From JBAXTE01 sp963556065 (GTDB taxonomy: Bacteria > Bacteroidota > Bacteroidia > Bacteroidales > WCHB1-69), in NCBI GenBank assembly GCA_963556065.3, contig CAUVYH020000015.1:1-64000 (forward strand): 64,000 bases of DNA, written 5' to 3'. This document shows, piece after piece, positions 56,344 through 64,000 of this stretch. The translations under genes and the position numbers were made by a program. Numbering within the stretch: the first letter of the stretch is position 1; the number at the start of each line of letters is the position of its first letter. The notes under the pieces are model-generated. The model was not told the DNA's origin. It worked only from the letters and a program-made list of their open reading frames with translations, and searched no databases.

Positions 56344-56447
56344 GAGGATTTGCAGGATAGTACAACTAAAATCCTGTTCATCCTGAAATCCTACTTGCGT
56401 TTTTTTATTTTAAGCGGATTTTGTAAAAGCCATGCAGCTTTTTTACC
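56344..56447. repeat. diverged single copy of the array repeat unit
   Basis: In a 350-bp gene-free stretch: GAGGATTTGCAGGATAGTAC (56344-56363), then AATCCTGTTCATCCTGAAAT (from about 56370), then GCGGATTTTGTAAAAGCCATGCAGC (split across 56413-56438) and a T run. These correspond to the right arm, left arm and core of the units in the arrays at 15.4-20.7 kb, in rearranged order and with several changes. 56448-56554 is otherwise unremarkable. Confidence 0.7.
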
Positions 56448-56554
56448 TTGTTAATGTTGTCTTTTGGTGGGAATAAAAAAATCCGATAAATTCAAGCAAA
56501 TAATATTATTGTAAATTGATATCAAAATTTGGTGGTTTTGAATTAATTATTTTT

Positions 56555-56562
56555 TACATTTG
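56555..56562 (+). promoter_or_regulatory. -7 promoter box
   Basis: TACATTTG matches TAnnTTTG; TTTG motifs at 56528 and 56537 could serve as -33. The ATG at 56637 is 75 bases downstream. Confidence 0.5.
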
Positions 56563-56636
56563 CAGAGAAAACACTACGACATTACGTAAAATAGTATTCA
56601 AGAGTGAAAAACAGAGCACCAAAAACAGATAAAATT

Positions 56637-57437
56637 ATGAAAAAATACACATTTCTATCAATCCCGTTTATTTTTGCATGTTTTTTAATTGTCCTGTCGA
56701 GCAGTTGCAGCAAGGACGAAAGTAAAACAAAAAACTCATCAATCGCGATAACTACCGACTCTGTAAATCGGATTTCGGCCACAACAGCCTTTTGTGGAGG
56801 TGAATTTACCACAGAAGGGGAACCCGAAATTGAAACAAAAGGAGTGTGCTGGGGATTGGATACCCTTCCCACAACATTGAACGGTACTACGGTTAACGGC
56901 TCCGATGTGGTGAACTATAAAAGTTTAATAACCGGATTAATTCCGGATACCGTATATCATGTTAGGGCTTATGTGATAAAATCAAATCGGGAAACCATTT
57001 ATGGAGCCGATTTAAAATTTCGCACAATGATAAGCGATTCTGCAATTTGTACCCCGGGTAAGAATAGTATAAATTTTAGTTCGCAAACGATTCAGTTTAC
57101 GGTAGCTGCCGGCACCGGAGGACTAATTTATGGACATTACGGATTGGTTGGAAATGGTCTCAACTGCGATCTTCGGATAGAATTTCCCGCAGCTCCGATT
57201 ACCGGAAGATATGTTACGGATAAAACCTTATCGGGCACGATAGATAATGGAAAATGTATTGTAAACGGACCTTTTGGAGGAATATACGCCCAATTTTGTG
57301 TTGCCGCTCCCGGCGATACCGTTTATGTAATTAAAACAGGCGAGGGAAAATATTCCATGACCTTTTGCAGTCTCCGATTTGCTTCCACTTCAAGTTCCAC
57401 CTCTTTTACGGCCAATGGTAATTTAACCACGGAATAA
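56637..57437 (+). CDS. lipoprotein with fibronectin-III/Ig-like domain
   Basis: 266 residues from the ATG at 56637 (an upstream GTG in frame is not used: it would precede the signal). Lipoprotein signal with Cys24 (LSSSC). Residues about 40-135 form an FN3-like domain familiar in Bacteroidota surface lipoproteins (GEPEIETKGVCWG, then LIPDTVYHVRAYVIKSN). The second half is beta-rich and cysteine-containing (CTPGKNSINFSSQTIQF, FGGIYAQFCVAAPGD) and I do not recognise it. Probably surface-exposed. The gene is flanked by a diverged repeat unit upstream and a decayed IS element downstream. Confidence 0.8.
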   Translation: MKKYTFLSIPFIFACFLIVLSSSCSKDESKTKNSSIAITTDSVNRISATTAFCGGEFTTEGEPEIETKGVCWGLDTLPTTLNGTTVNGSDVVNYKSLITGLIPDTVYHVRAYVIKSNRETIYGADLKFRTMISDSAICTPGKNSINFSSQTIQFTVAAGTGGLIYGHYGLVGNGLNCDLRIEFPAAPITGRYVTDKTLSGTIDNGKCIVNGPFGGIYAQFCVAAPGDTVYVIKTGEGKYSMTFCSLRFASTSSSTSFTANGNLTTE

Positions 57438-57647
57438 ACTATATTATTATAGGCTTAATTACAGCCCGAAGTAATTTTATTGATGAATATCCAAAAGAAA
57501 CTGTTATAAACCAGCGGAGTTTTATTGTCAAAATATTTTGGATTCCTGAATTTTTTCTGTTAGGATTCTTATTTGCTGTTTGGCAAACTTATGAACTAGC
57601 AGATCAAGATATTCTCACGCATATTTCACCTGCAATGAACCTTATTA

Positions 57648-58693
57648 CCTGAGTTCGATATAAGGGATTAGAAAAAGAGAGCTAATTGGCTTGAAAATTC
57701 TTCAAATTCTACTTTTACAGATGGTTTTTTAGGAAAAAAGGAATACGCAATTAGGCCACTAATCATATTGGTTATAAAATTTCCAAGCTTCCATGGCGAG
57801 AATGCTCTACTTGGCAAATGTTTTTCAGCTCATCATTTACGGTTTCAATAACCGATTTTTTGCGCAATAAAATAGCATCAGTATATGACATCAAAGCCCC
57901 TTTCATGTTCTTTTTCAGTCTTGTAACCAATTGAATTCCATTAACAAATAGCATTTCAAACAAAGTTTGACCGATATAACCCTTGTCTGCGAAAAGTTTT
58001 CCAAATATTTTTTGGGTGAAATTTTTATTTTTAAGAGGGGCTCTATCGTCCACATCCCCTTGAGTAATTACAAAATTCAACAATTCTCCCTTGTCGTTAA
58101 TGATCAAATGCAGTTTAAACCCATAGAACCACCCCATCGTTGATTTGCCTACTGTTGCAATTCCCTGGAATACTTTATTCCTTTTAATTCTTTTATTTTT
58201 GCAGACTGCAATTTTAGTTGAATCAATAAGTGAAATTCCTGTATATTCAGCCATGCATCAAGTTTTTAGAAACATAGCCATCGGAAGCATTGCTTTCTTT
58301 TGTAATTCTGCAAACCAGTTGTAGGAAACTTGAGTTGGAAATTCTTTGTTCATATTGTTTGCCCACATAAAACAGGTAGAAATGCTTTAAATTACGGTAA
58401 CCACCCGTGTGAAATAAAACCAGAATGGTGATCACTTCGCTGGGAGACAACTTCGATTTTTTATTCCGTGTTTTTTTGTTTGCGTCTGCGCTCAATGAAT
58501 GTTTTTTTATGGTTTGATCAAAACTTTTACAAAATTCATCAATTATATAAAATATTTCCATTAAATTTGCCTGTTGTGTATTCATGTTTTACTTTGTTAT
58601 GTTATTGATTGTCAGTCACAAATATAACAAAAAAGAACTAAATACACAACTTTTTTATTGATTTTTTTGCCTTTTTCTTATATCGAACTCAGG
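57648..58693. mobile_element. decayed IS982-family insertion sequence
   Basis: 1046 bp with perfect 17-bp terminal inverted repeats: CCTGAGTTCGATATAAG at 57648-57664 and its reverse complement at 58677-58693. Flanking TTATTA (57642-57647) and TTGTTA (58694-58699) differ at one base and look like an aged 6-bp target duplication. The only content is a frameshifted transposase on the minus strand. IS982 elements are about 1 kb, which fits. Confidence 0.88.
57668..58585 (-). pseudogene. IS982-family transposase, broken by two frameshifts
   Basis: Three pieces of one DDE transposase in different frames. Piece 1 (58585-58247) is the N-terminal part (KLSPSEVITILVLFHTGGYR). Piece 2 (58254-57772) has the core: GISLIDSTKIAVCKN (first Asp), KSTMGWFYGFKLHLIINDKG, GDVDDRAPL (second Asp) and ETVNDELKNICQVEHSRHGS (Glu). 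It stops early because one base is missing near 57778. Piece 3 (about 57777-57668) resumes with NFITNMISGLIAYSFFPKKP and ends at the normal place. Around 305 residues in all. All catalytic residues remain but the reading frame is lost, so the element should be inactive. Confidence 0.85.
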
Positions 58694-58859
58694 TTGTTAG
58701 ATTAGATTATGATGAAGAAAGATTACGAATAAATATAGGGAATACGTCTCCCAAAAAACTTCTGAAAGCGTCTCAGATTGTGGGTTTAAAAGAGGTATGC
58801 AGACTCATTTGAATTATTGAAAAAGTTCAAAAAATAAGAACATTTTTCTAGAATCCTTG

Positions 58860-59627
58860 TTAATAAGCATTCCAGCCACCGTCAACCACCAGTACTTCTC
58901 CGTTTACAAAACTGGAATCGTCACTAGCCAAAAACAAAGCAGCCTTCGCTAGCTCTGCCGGATCTCCGGTTCTCGGGTTCAACGGCATCCCGGCCATAAT
59001 CCGGTCGTTTACCAGTGGCGTTACTTTCGAAAAATCAATGGTTTCTGCAATGTTGGTGGCTATAGCACCCGGAGCGATGGCATTGCATCGAATTCCGGTT
59101 TTAGAATACATATATCCGGTGTTTTTGGTCAAGCCGATTACTGCATGCTTGCTAGCGGTATAAGCAGCACCGGCTCTTGCTCCATTGATACCTCCTATTG
59201 AGGAAATATTTACAATAACACCACCATCCTTGGGAAGAAAAATCTTAAGTGCACTGCGCATGGCCTTGAATGTTCCATCGACATTAATCTTCATTACCTT
59301 TTTCCACATCTCGTTATCCACTTCCGCAACCGGTGCAAAATTATCCATGATTCCGGCATTATTAACCAGAATGTCCAATGTTCCAAAAGCATCCGTGGCC
59401 ACCTTAACCATGTTTTCAACATCATCCTCATTGGCAACATTTGCAATCACAGTAGTTACCGTTCCGCCTTTTTCCTCGATTTCACGTTTAAGCACATCCA
59501 GCCTTTCCTGATTGATATCCGCTGCCACCACTTTACTACCCTCGGAAGCGAACAGCAACGCAATTGCCTTTCCAATTCCGGAACCTGCTCCGGTGATGAT
59601 TGAAACTTTATTTTCTAACTTTTTCAT
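58860..59627 (-). CDS. SDR-family oxidoreductase (3-oxoacyl-ACP reductase/FabG-like)
   Basis: 255 residues, a classical short-chain dehydrogenase. Cofactor site TGAGSGIGKAIA (about 13-24), NNAGIMDNFAP (about 90-100), catalytic Ser in NISSIGGINGA and Tyr/Lys in YTASKHAVIG (about 155-164). NADP or NAD preference cannot be settled; the Asp in AADINQ (about 37-42) leans towards NAD. Many family members are annotated as FabG, but glucose dehydrogenase or other alcohol oxidation is equally possible. No fatty-acid genes are near. A -7-like box TAATTTTC (plus strand 59660-59667) precedes it. Confidence 0.88.
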   Translation of the reverse strand: MKKLENKVSIITGAGSGIGKAIALLFASEGSKVVAADINQERLDVLKREIEEKGGTVTTVIANVANEDDVENMVKVATDAFGTLDILVNNAGIMDNFAPVAEVDNEMWKKVMKINVDGTFKAMRSALKIFLPKDGGVIVNISSIGGINGARAGAAYTASKHAVIGLTKNTGYMYSKTGIRCNAIAPGAIATNIAETIDFSKVTPLVNDRIMAGMPLNPRTGDPAELAKAALFLASDDSSFVNGEVLVVDGGWNAY

Positions 59628-59799
59628 ACATATATAGTTTTATATTATTAAGACTGCACGAAAATTACGCCTTCAAAACAGGCTTATTTCATAAAAATAC
59701 TCTTTTTAATTACCAAACGTACCCTAAGCCTACTTGTTCAAAAACGCTAATCAATAATAATTATCAGAAAATAAAGATTATTTATAAACTACAATGGTT

Positions 59800-60720
59800 T
59801 TATGTTTTCTTTTTACGAGCGTTTTTTCCTGATTTTCTCCCAAAGAAAAAGGTGATTAATGGAATAAAAATCTGCACAAATAACCATTCAGGATCTTTTT
59901 CAAGGAAATCCCATAGTTTTGAAAAATATCCCCTCGCATCAACCTGCACTTTTATATTAAATATCTTAGGTGGGGTCTGTAAGGGCCTCCATCTGCCATT
60001 TTGCTCATCATAGGCCGATACAATAATTGAAAGTTGAACAGTTCCAACTTTCGTCGGCCTTATGATCCAATCCCAATTCATATCATTTGTTCCGTCAAAA
60101 ATCTGATCTTCACTTTCAGGCTTATAAATTGTTTTAAAATCGTTATCGTAATATTTCAGTTCAACTTTCATTTTTCTTGCAATTACGATTGTATTTCCTT
60201 TGATATCCTTTTTTATTAATTCAGGCTGCTTGCCTGTTGTCTTTATCACTCTTTCTTCGAGCTGATCTATTGCCTTAATCATGGCTGCTTTTGTAATGGT
60301 TACCGACACATTATTATCCGTATTTTCCATCATCCTGCCCGGGCAGTAATACACTAAAGTCCCTTCTTCTTTTTGCCCTCTACTGTCGGCATTAGGCGAT
60401 ATTGCTTTAGTCGCATTTTCCGGAGCAAGATCCACCGAATCCGATTCAATACCTTTCCTGCTTTTTCTTGCTTTTGACTTGTAGATAGACTCATGATGCG
60501 ACCCGGCTTTAACAATTGAATCCCGAGTGTCTTCTTCAGCTTTTTTTGCCTCTAACTTATAAGTATCTGATCCCGGCTTCGGCATGGAATCTTCAGCATA
60601 TTCTTCTTTAGCAAATAATTTCTCTGAGACACCCTCTTCTGTTTTTTTTTCTGCATTTCCACAAGAATAAAAAATAGCAATGACAAATATTGCTATAAAA
60701 AAAATCGGTTGTTTTTTCAT
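59800..60720 (-). CDS. lipoprotein with C-terminal transmembrane helix
   Basis: 306 residues. Lipoprotein signal ending FYSC (Cys20), then a long charged, probably disordered stretch (about 21-115). Residues about 120-265 make a beta-sandwich: ELKYYDNDFKTIYKPESE, MNWDWIIRPTKVGTVQLSII and IFNIKVQVDARGYFSK. A hydrophobic helix follows (EWLFVQIFIPLITFFFG) and a basic tail (GRKSGKNARKKKT). A protein with both lipid anchor and C-terminal helix is unusual. The WDW...P...G pattern plus membrane helix reminds me of beta-sandwich modules next to effectors in bacterial conflict proteins; unverified. Perfect -7 box upstream. Confidence 0.65.
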   Translation of the reverse strand: MKKQPIFFIAIFVIAIFYSCGNAEKKTEEGVSEKLFAKEEYAEDSMPKPGSDTYKLEAKKAEEDTRDSIVKAGSHHESIYKSKARKSRKGIESDSVDLAPENATKAISPNADSRGQKEEGTLVYYCPGRMMENTDNNVSVTITKAAMIKAIDQLEERVIKTTGKQPELIKKDIKGNTIVIARKMKVELKYYDNDFKTIYKPESEDQIFDGTNDMNWDWIIRPTKVGTVQLSIIVSAYDEQNGRWRPLQTPPKIFNIKVQVDARGYFSKLWDFLEKDPEWLFVQIFIPLITFFFGRKSGKNARKKKT

Positions 60721-60770
60721 AATATTATTTTTTTAATTAAACCCACTATAAATACAACAAACTGTGAATA

Positions 60771-60778
60771 CAAATATA
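60771..60778 (-). promoter_or_regulatory. -7 promoter box
   Basis: Minus strand reads TATATTTG, matching TAnnTTTG, 51 bases upstream of the lipoprotein ATG at 60720. Confidence 0.5.
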
Positions 60779-60921
60779 TGTAATTGTTTATTAATTTACA
60801 AATAATATTTAATATGGTTAATTTATTTACAATACCGATGGTTTAAAGAGGAGCTCCTGATGAGATAATTCTATACAATTTGCTCCGCTTGCACAAAGAT
60901 TTTGTCATGAAATTTTATAAC

Positions 60922-60944
60922 GTGCGAAGTTATAAACATCGCAC
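60922..60944. repeat. GTGCGAAG-family hairpin
   Basis: GTGCGAAGTT and AACATCGCAC form inverted arms with one mismatch around a 2-3 base centre. Same family as 5091-5129 and the motifs at 62541 and 63951. It lies between the MFS gene stop at 60969 and the lipoprotein gene, and could end the MFS transcript. Confidence 0.6.
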
Positions 60945-60968
60945 AACAGACAAATTCTCCGCCAAAAT

Positions 60969-62201
60969 CTATGATTTCAGCTTGGGTTTCAGGATAAACA
61001 ACGCCATAACCGCCAACACTAAGGTAATCAGCCCACCATACAAAAACTCCCTTTGTGGAAAATTGGTGCCAAGAAATCCGGCAACCACATAAGCAATAGC
61101 CCACCACAAATGAGAGAAAGAGTAATGCGAGCCATATACTTTCCCTTGATTTTCGGGAGCAATATTTTCGGCGATCAGGGTTTCGGAAGGCATTACAGCC
61201 AAACTTTGTCCCATGCCTGCCAAAACCCACAGTACCATTAGCGCACCATAAGGCACATAGTTGGCAAAACAGGTGGACAGCCCCAGCACAAATGCACCAC
61301 TGATCAAGGAGAAGCTTCGCGTTTTGGATTTGTCCAAAGTCCCCAGCAAAAAGGCCGAAACTGCCGCTCCAATGGCAAAAGCGGTCATCACCCAACCATA
61401 ATACTTGTCATCCAGCAACAATCCGTTTTTGATATGGCCGATGGTGTTTACCAGCACCATTCCTCCGGCAATAGAAGCGATAAATTCGAACGCCAGCGCA
61501 AAACGGAGGATTTTATTTCCAAAAAGCAAGCGGATTCCTTTTATTATGTTTCGCCAAGTGTCAGCCGTTTTCTGCGATTTGATAGTTACCCCTTTTTGAA
61601 TTTCCTGACGGGGAATAGAAATGATTAAAAAAGCTGCAATAATAAATGTAGCCCCATCGAGAAAGAATATCTGCCTGGCGCCCAACCATACGGCTATCAT
61701 GCCGGCAACGGCCGGTCCCAACATTCCCAACATCTGGTTTGTGGCCACAGATAATCCAATTGCTTCCCGATAGTATTTTCCTCCGATAATCTGTGGAATT
61801 ACCGCCCGATACGTCGGAGTGAAAAAGGCATTAAAGACATTCAGGAAAAACACCAGCAGATAGATTTGCCACTCCGCATTGATAAACGGGAGACAGCAGA
61901 TGATTGCCATCCGAATGAAGTGGGTGATGTATAAAACTTTCTTTCGATCTACTCTATCGGCCATAACCCCTGCATAAGGAGAAAAAAGAATATAGGCTGC
62001 CACCCTAAGTGTAAGCGCCGTAGCTAGAATTTTCGCCGAATGCTCGGGACTGATTTCGTACGATAGCAACGCTAACCCGACCCACGAGAGCGCATCTCCC
62101 AACTGACTGGTGGTTTGGGCAAGGTAAAGCTTGGCAAACGTTCTATTCTGCAGTGCCTTGAAGGGTTCGTGTATGAGTTTTATGATAATTCGTGCTGCCA
62201 A
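60969..62201 (-). CDS. MFS efflux-type transporter
   Basis: 410 residues with 12 predicted helices. It begins NRTFAKLYLAQTTSQLGDAL (about 19-38) and contains the MFS motif A-like GVMADRVDRKKVLY (about 77-90), typical of the DHA3/enterobactin-exporter-like branch. Expected to export small molecules with proton exchange; substrate not known. Start: no ATG exists near the N-terminus; TTG at 62201 is the best candidate and an in-frame stop lies eight codons upstream. It is 21 bases from the small membrane-protein gene upstream on the same strand, so the two are likely co-transcribed. Confidence 0.85.
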   Translation of the reverse strand: MAARIIIKLIHEPFKALQNRTFAKLYLAQTTSQLGDALSWVGLALLSYEISPEHSAKILATALTLRVAAYILFSPYAGVMADRVDRKKVLYITHFIRMAIICCLPFINAEWQIYLLVFFLNVFNAFFTPTYRAVIPQIIGGKYYREAIGLSVATNQMLGMLGPAVAGMIAVWLGARQIFFLDGATFIIAAFLIISIPRQEIQKGVTIKSQKTADTWRNIIKGIRLLFGNKILRFALAFEFIASIAGGMVLVNTIGHIKNGLLLDDKYYGWVMTAFAIGAAVSAFLLGTLDKSKTRSFSLISGAFVLGLSTCFANYVPYGALMVLWVLAGMGQSLAVMPSETLIAENIAPENQGKVYGSHYSFSHLWWAIAYVVAGFLGTNFPQREFLYGGLITLVLAVMALFILKPKLKS

Positions 62202-62222
62202 AATGAGTTCACTCTTGTTGTT

Positions 62223-62435
62223 TTATTGTTGTATGCGTTGATTTCTGCCTATCGAAAAATAAAAAATTGCCCCAATTACGGATAAGAAAATTACCACAAC
62301 CGTCCAGATAAGCTTATCATTATTTTTGAATTCACTTTTTAATATATCAATTAATGCGATGATCGGTAAAATAAAGGCTATGGCAAAAACTATCAATAAA
62401 AAAAAGAGTCCGAAATGAGGTGCTACTAATTGCAT
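62223..62435 (-). CDS. small membrane protein with PLDc_N-like domain
   Basis: 70 residues from the ATG at 62435 (a TTG eight codons upstream is possible but less likely). Two helices: GLFFLLIVFAIAFILPIIAL and LIWTVVVIFLSVIGAIFYFS, joined by a short charged loop (IDILKSEFKNNDK). The pattern W..V......G...Y...G matches PLDc_N, the membrane anchor of cardiolipin synthases, here alone without a catalytic domain. Such stand-alone forms are common and their role is unknown. Promoter box at 62491; probable operon with the MFS gene. Confidence 0.75.
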   Translation of the reverse strand: MQLVAPHFGLFFLLIVFAIAFILPIIALIDILKSEFKNNDKLIWTVVVIFLSVIGAIFYFSIGRNQRIQQ

Positions 62436-62490
62436 GATATAATAAGTTATTGTGTTCAAAAAAACAAATTGGTTTCCGATCGAACTAATG

Positions 62491-62498
62491 CAAAGGTA
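62491..62498 (-). promoter_or_regulatory. -7 promoter box of the small-protein/MFS operon
   Basis: Minus strand reads TACCTTTG, a perfect -7 box, 56 bases upstream of the ATG at 62435. Confidence 0.55.
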
Positions 62499-62540
62499 AT
62501 AAGATTTTGTTTATTTTGCAGGGGAAAGGAAGAAAATCAA

Positions 62541-62585
62541 GTGCGAAGTTCCCCTTCGGCAGGCTCAGGAACCACGGACTTCGCA
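62541..62585. repeat. GTGCGAAG-family element
   Basis: Begins GTGCGAAGTT, ends ACTTCGCA, with CCCTTCGGCAGGCTCAGGAA in the middle. It lies just downstream of the MATE gene stop (62588, minus strand) and may end its transcript. Related to 63951-63991, which has a similar CCCTTCGACAGG centre. Confidence 0.55.
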
Positions 62586-62587
62586 AG

Positions 62588-63919
62588 CTAGACCCGGATC
62601 AATTTCCATTTCCGGCTTTTTAGCCGGTGATAACTGAAGAAGCCGATAAAAAACCAATAAATGAATTCGGCTCCCCAAATAAAGACAATCGGCAATCCAA
62701 AGTAAATGGCCACTAAATAGGTGTAAGCAAGATATATCATGGTTGAAAACAACTCAATTACAAACGCGGATTGGGTATCTCCGGTACCCGACAAGGTATT
62801 GTTGAGGATTACCCCCGGAATAAAAGTAAGCATCGTGATATATACCAGCCAGATAATTTTTGAAGCTTCGCTGATTAAATGGGCATCGTCCGTGTATATT
62901 TGAGCCAGCAATTGTGGAGCAAAGAAAACAAACGGAGCAAAAAGCAGCACCAAAGCCAAAGCAATCGTCGTCAATTTTCGAAACAAGACCGGAATTGAGG
63001 AGGATTTACGTTGTCCGATCAAATTGCTGGTGAACGTATTTGCGGTAGTGGATAGTCCCCAAACCGGCATCATGAACAACAACAATAAACTTCTTAAAAT
63101 ATTAGAGACCGCTAATGCCTCGGAACCTAGTTTTTCAATGATAATAAAAAACATAAACCAACTTCCCAGCGACATTAAATACTGAAACATAACCGGATAC
63201 CCTAACGAGATGTTTTTTAGCACCAGATTCCATTTCCAATGCGTAAAATAATATAATGGATACTGTTTTGTATCCACTTGCACCTTCGTATAAAACACGA
63301 TAAATAAAAAGGCCATAAACTCGGCGATAGCTGAAGCAAGTCCTGCACCCCCAATGCCCATTTCGGGCATGTGCAAGTTGCCGAAAACCAGCCCGTAATC
63401 CAAAACAATATTCACCCCCGTCATGATCATGGTGGCATACGAAAGCACTTTCGTGCGGGAAATTCCGATGAAAAAGGAGGAATAGACGGAGTACAATGCC
63501 ACAAATACGATACCCCACGATCGATACGAAGTGAATATAATAGTTTGGGCATAAACGGAATCGGAAGCGATGATCGATCTTAAAATAGCCGGACTCAGTA
63601 TTTCCAGAAAAAACATTAACCCAACCCCAAAGAGTGTCATCAGATAGCCGTTTTGCACAAATATTTCTCCAATGGAATGGTATTCTTTTGCCCCAAAACG
63701 GCGGGCAATCACAATTTGCGCACCGGAAGCCAAGCCAATGCACAGCAATGAAAAAATCAAATAATAGGTGGCTCCGATCGCTGTAGCACCTAATGCAACA
63801 GGTCCCAAGCGTCCCACAAATGCCGTATCCACAACGTTTAACAGACTATTCGACAGACTGCCCAAGATCATCGGGTAAGCGACTTTCCAAATATTCGTGT
63901 ATGTTATTTTAATGTCCAT
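62588..63919 (-). CDS. MATE-family efflux transporter
   Basis: 443 residues from the ATG at 63919 (the frame runs 24 codons further but those lie over the promoter and repeat). Twelve helices in two bundles. Signatures of the MATE family: YPMILGSLSNSLLNVVDTAF (about 15-34), VGRLGPVALGATAIG (about 35-49), GLASGAQIVIARRFGAKEY (about 64-82). Exports drugs or toxic cations in exchange for Na+ or H+; substrate and coupling ion cannot be told. Bracketed by two GTGCGAAG-family elements, 62541 downstream and 63951 upstream. Confidence 0.9.
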   Translation of the reverse strand: MDIKITYTNIWKVAYPMILGSLSNSLLNVVDTAFVGRLGPVALGATAIGATYYLIFSLLCIGLASGAQIVIARRFGAKEYHSIGEIFVQNGYLMTLFGVGLMFFLEILSPAILRSIIASDSVYAQTIIFTSYRSWGIVFVALYSVYSSFFIGISRTKVLSYATMIMTGVNIVLDYGLVFGNLHMPEMGIGGAGLASAIAEFMAFLFIVFYTKVQVDTKQYPLYYFTHWKWNLVLKNISLGYPVMFQYLMSLGSWFMFFIIIEKLGSEALAVSNILRSLLLLFMMPVWGLSTTANTFTSNLIGQRKSSSIPVLFRKLTTIALALVLLFAPFVFFAPQLLAQIYTDDAHLISEASKIIWLVYITMLTFIPGVILNNTLSGTGDTQSAFVIELFSTMIYLAYTYLVAIYFGLPIVFIWGAEFIYWFFIGFFSYHRLKSRKWKLIRV

Positions 63920-63928
63920 TTCAGAGTG

Positions 63929-63936
63929 CAAAGGTA
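63929..63936 (-). promoter_or_regulatory. -7 promoter box of the MATE gene
   Basis: Minus strand reads TACCTTTG, a perfect -7 box, 10 bases upstream of the ATG at 63919, so the transcript would be nearly leaderless. Confidence 0.5.
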
Positions 63937-63950
63937 ACCAAAATTCACAA

Positions 63951-63991
63951 GTGCGAAGCTCGCCCTTCGACAGGGAAGACAAACATCGCAC
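63951..63991. repeat. GTGCGAAG-family element
   Basis: Begins GTGCGAAGC and ends ACATCGCAC with CGCCCTTCGACAGG inside; imperfect inverted ends. Sits directly upstream of the MATE promoter at the edge of the window. Confidence 0.5.
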
Positions 63992-64000
63992 AGCTTTAGA

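Larger units (their letters stand above)
57422..58812 (+). pseudogene. coding remnant interrupted by the IS element
   Basis: Left piece 57422-57646 and right piece 58696-58812 are open frames without an ATG near the left end. If the IS (57648-58693) and one copy of its probable 6-bp duplication are removed, they join in frame: ...SPAMNLI then RLDYDEERLRINIG, ending at a TGA at 58812. The joined product has one hydrophobic segment (FFLLGFLFAVW). I do not recognise the protein, and its 5' end seems lost; short open frames are common in AT-rich DNA, so confidence is low. Confidence 0.3.

Noticed and set aside
57439..57660. attachment site or integron remnant next to the IS
   Set aside because: No tRNA end, integrase or recombination-site structure seen; the inverted ends and short duplication are enough to explain the locus as a simple IS insertion.
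60871..61395. 174-codon minus-strand frame overlapping the MFS gene
   Set aside because: Different frame of the same strand; Cys- and Trp-rich composition typical of a shadow, while the MFS frame has helices and motif A.
63135..63743. 202-codon minus-strand frame inside the MATE gene
   Set aside because: Out-of-frame shadow with many Cys, His and Tyr; the MATE frame is complete and clear.

Overview
The window is one stretch of a Bacteroidota chromosome. Evidence: the promoters carry the TAnnTTTG -7 box of that phylum (best case rpsT, TTTG-N19-TACCTTTG), ribosome-binding sites are inconspicuous, and there are type IX secretion system (T9SS) sorting domains, a PorP/SprF protein, many lipoproteins and a queuine tRNA-ribosyltransferase lacking the usual zinc cysteines. 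I cannot fix the genus. I saw no rRNA, tRNA, CRISPR array or prophage.

Layout. 1-5.1 kb: exported proteins and lipoproteins of unknown role, one with an esterase-like domain. 5.1-7.6 kb: a nucleotidyltransferase divergent from a FucP-type sugar permease. 7.8-10.6 kb: ribBA and rlmD, convergent around a hairpin. 10.7-15.4 kb: a lipoprotein, a TMTC-like membrane/TPR protein and an exported protein. 15.4-20.7 kb: two arrays of about 100-bp hairpin repeats bracketing a two-gene secreted-protein operon. 20.8-24.2 kb: a DUF1343/NamZ-like protein and a second TMTC-like protein. 24.3-34 kb: mostly core genes (rpsT, an LptF/LptG-family permease, tgt, a family 2 glycosyltransferase, an ECF sigma factor, a hybrid histidine kinase, hutU). 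34-44.6 kb: envelope genes ending in a T9SS type B cassette (giant adhesin, PorP/SprF, OmpA-like protein). 44.8-53.8 kb: two aminopeptidase P paralogues, two T9SS type A cargo proteins and an M16 protease. 54-64 kb: a CPA2 antiporter, a lipoprotein, a decayed IS982-type element, an SDR oxidoreductase, a lipoprotein with a C-terminal membrane helix, an MFS transporter, a small membrane protein and a MATE transporter.

The most unusual part is 15.3-20.7 kb. Thirteen repeat units, each with inverted arms flanking a conserved core, recur about every 160 or 183 bp. Many linkers contain a perfect TAnnTTTG box. The last 32 codons of the gene upstream of array A recur immediately before array B at 90/96 identity, with four of six differences synonymous. 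This points to an old tandem duplication of gene plus array, in which most of the second gene copy was replaced by the operon now sitting between the arrays. A diverged single unit lies at about 56.4 kb.

A second informative spot is the IS element at 57.65-58.69 kb. Removing it with one copy of its probable 6-bp target duplication joins two open frames in frame, so it probably landed in a coding remnant.
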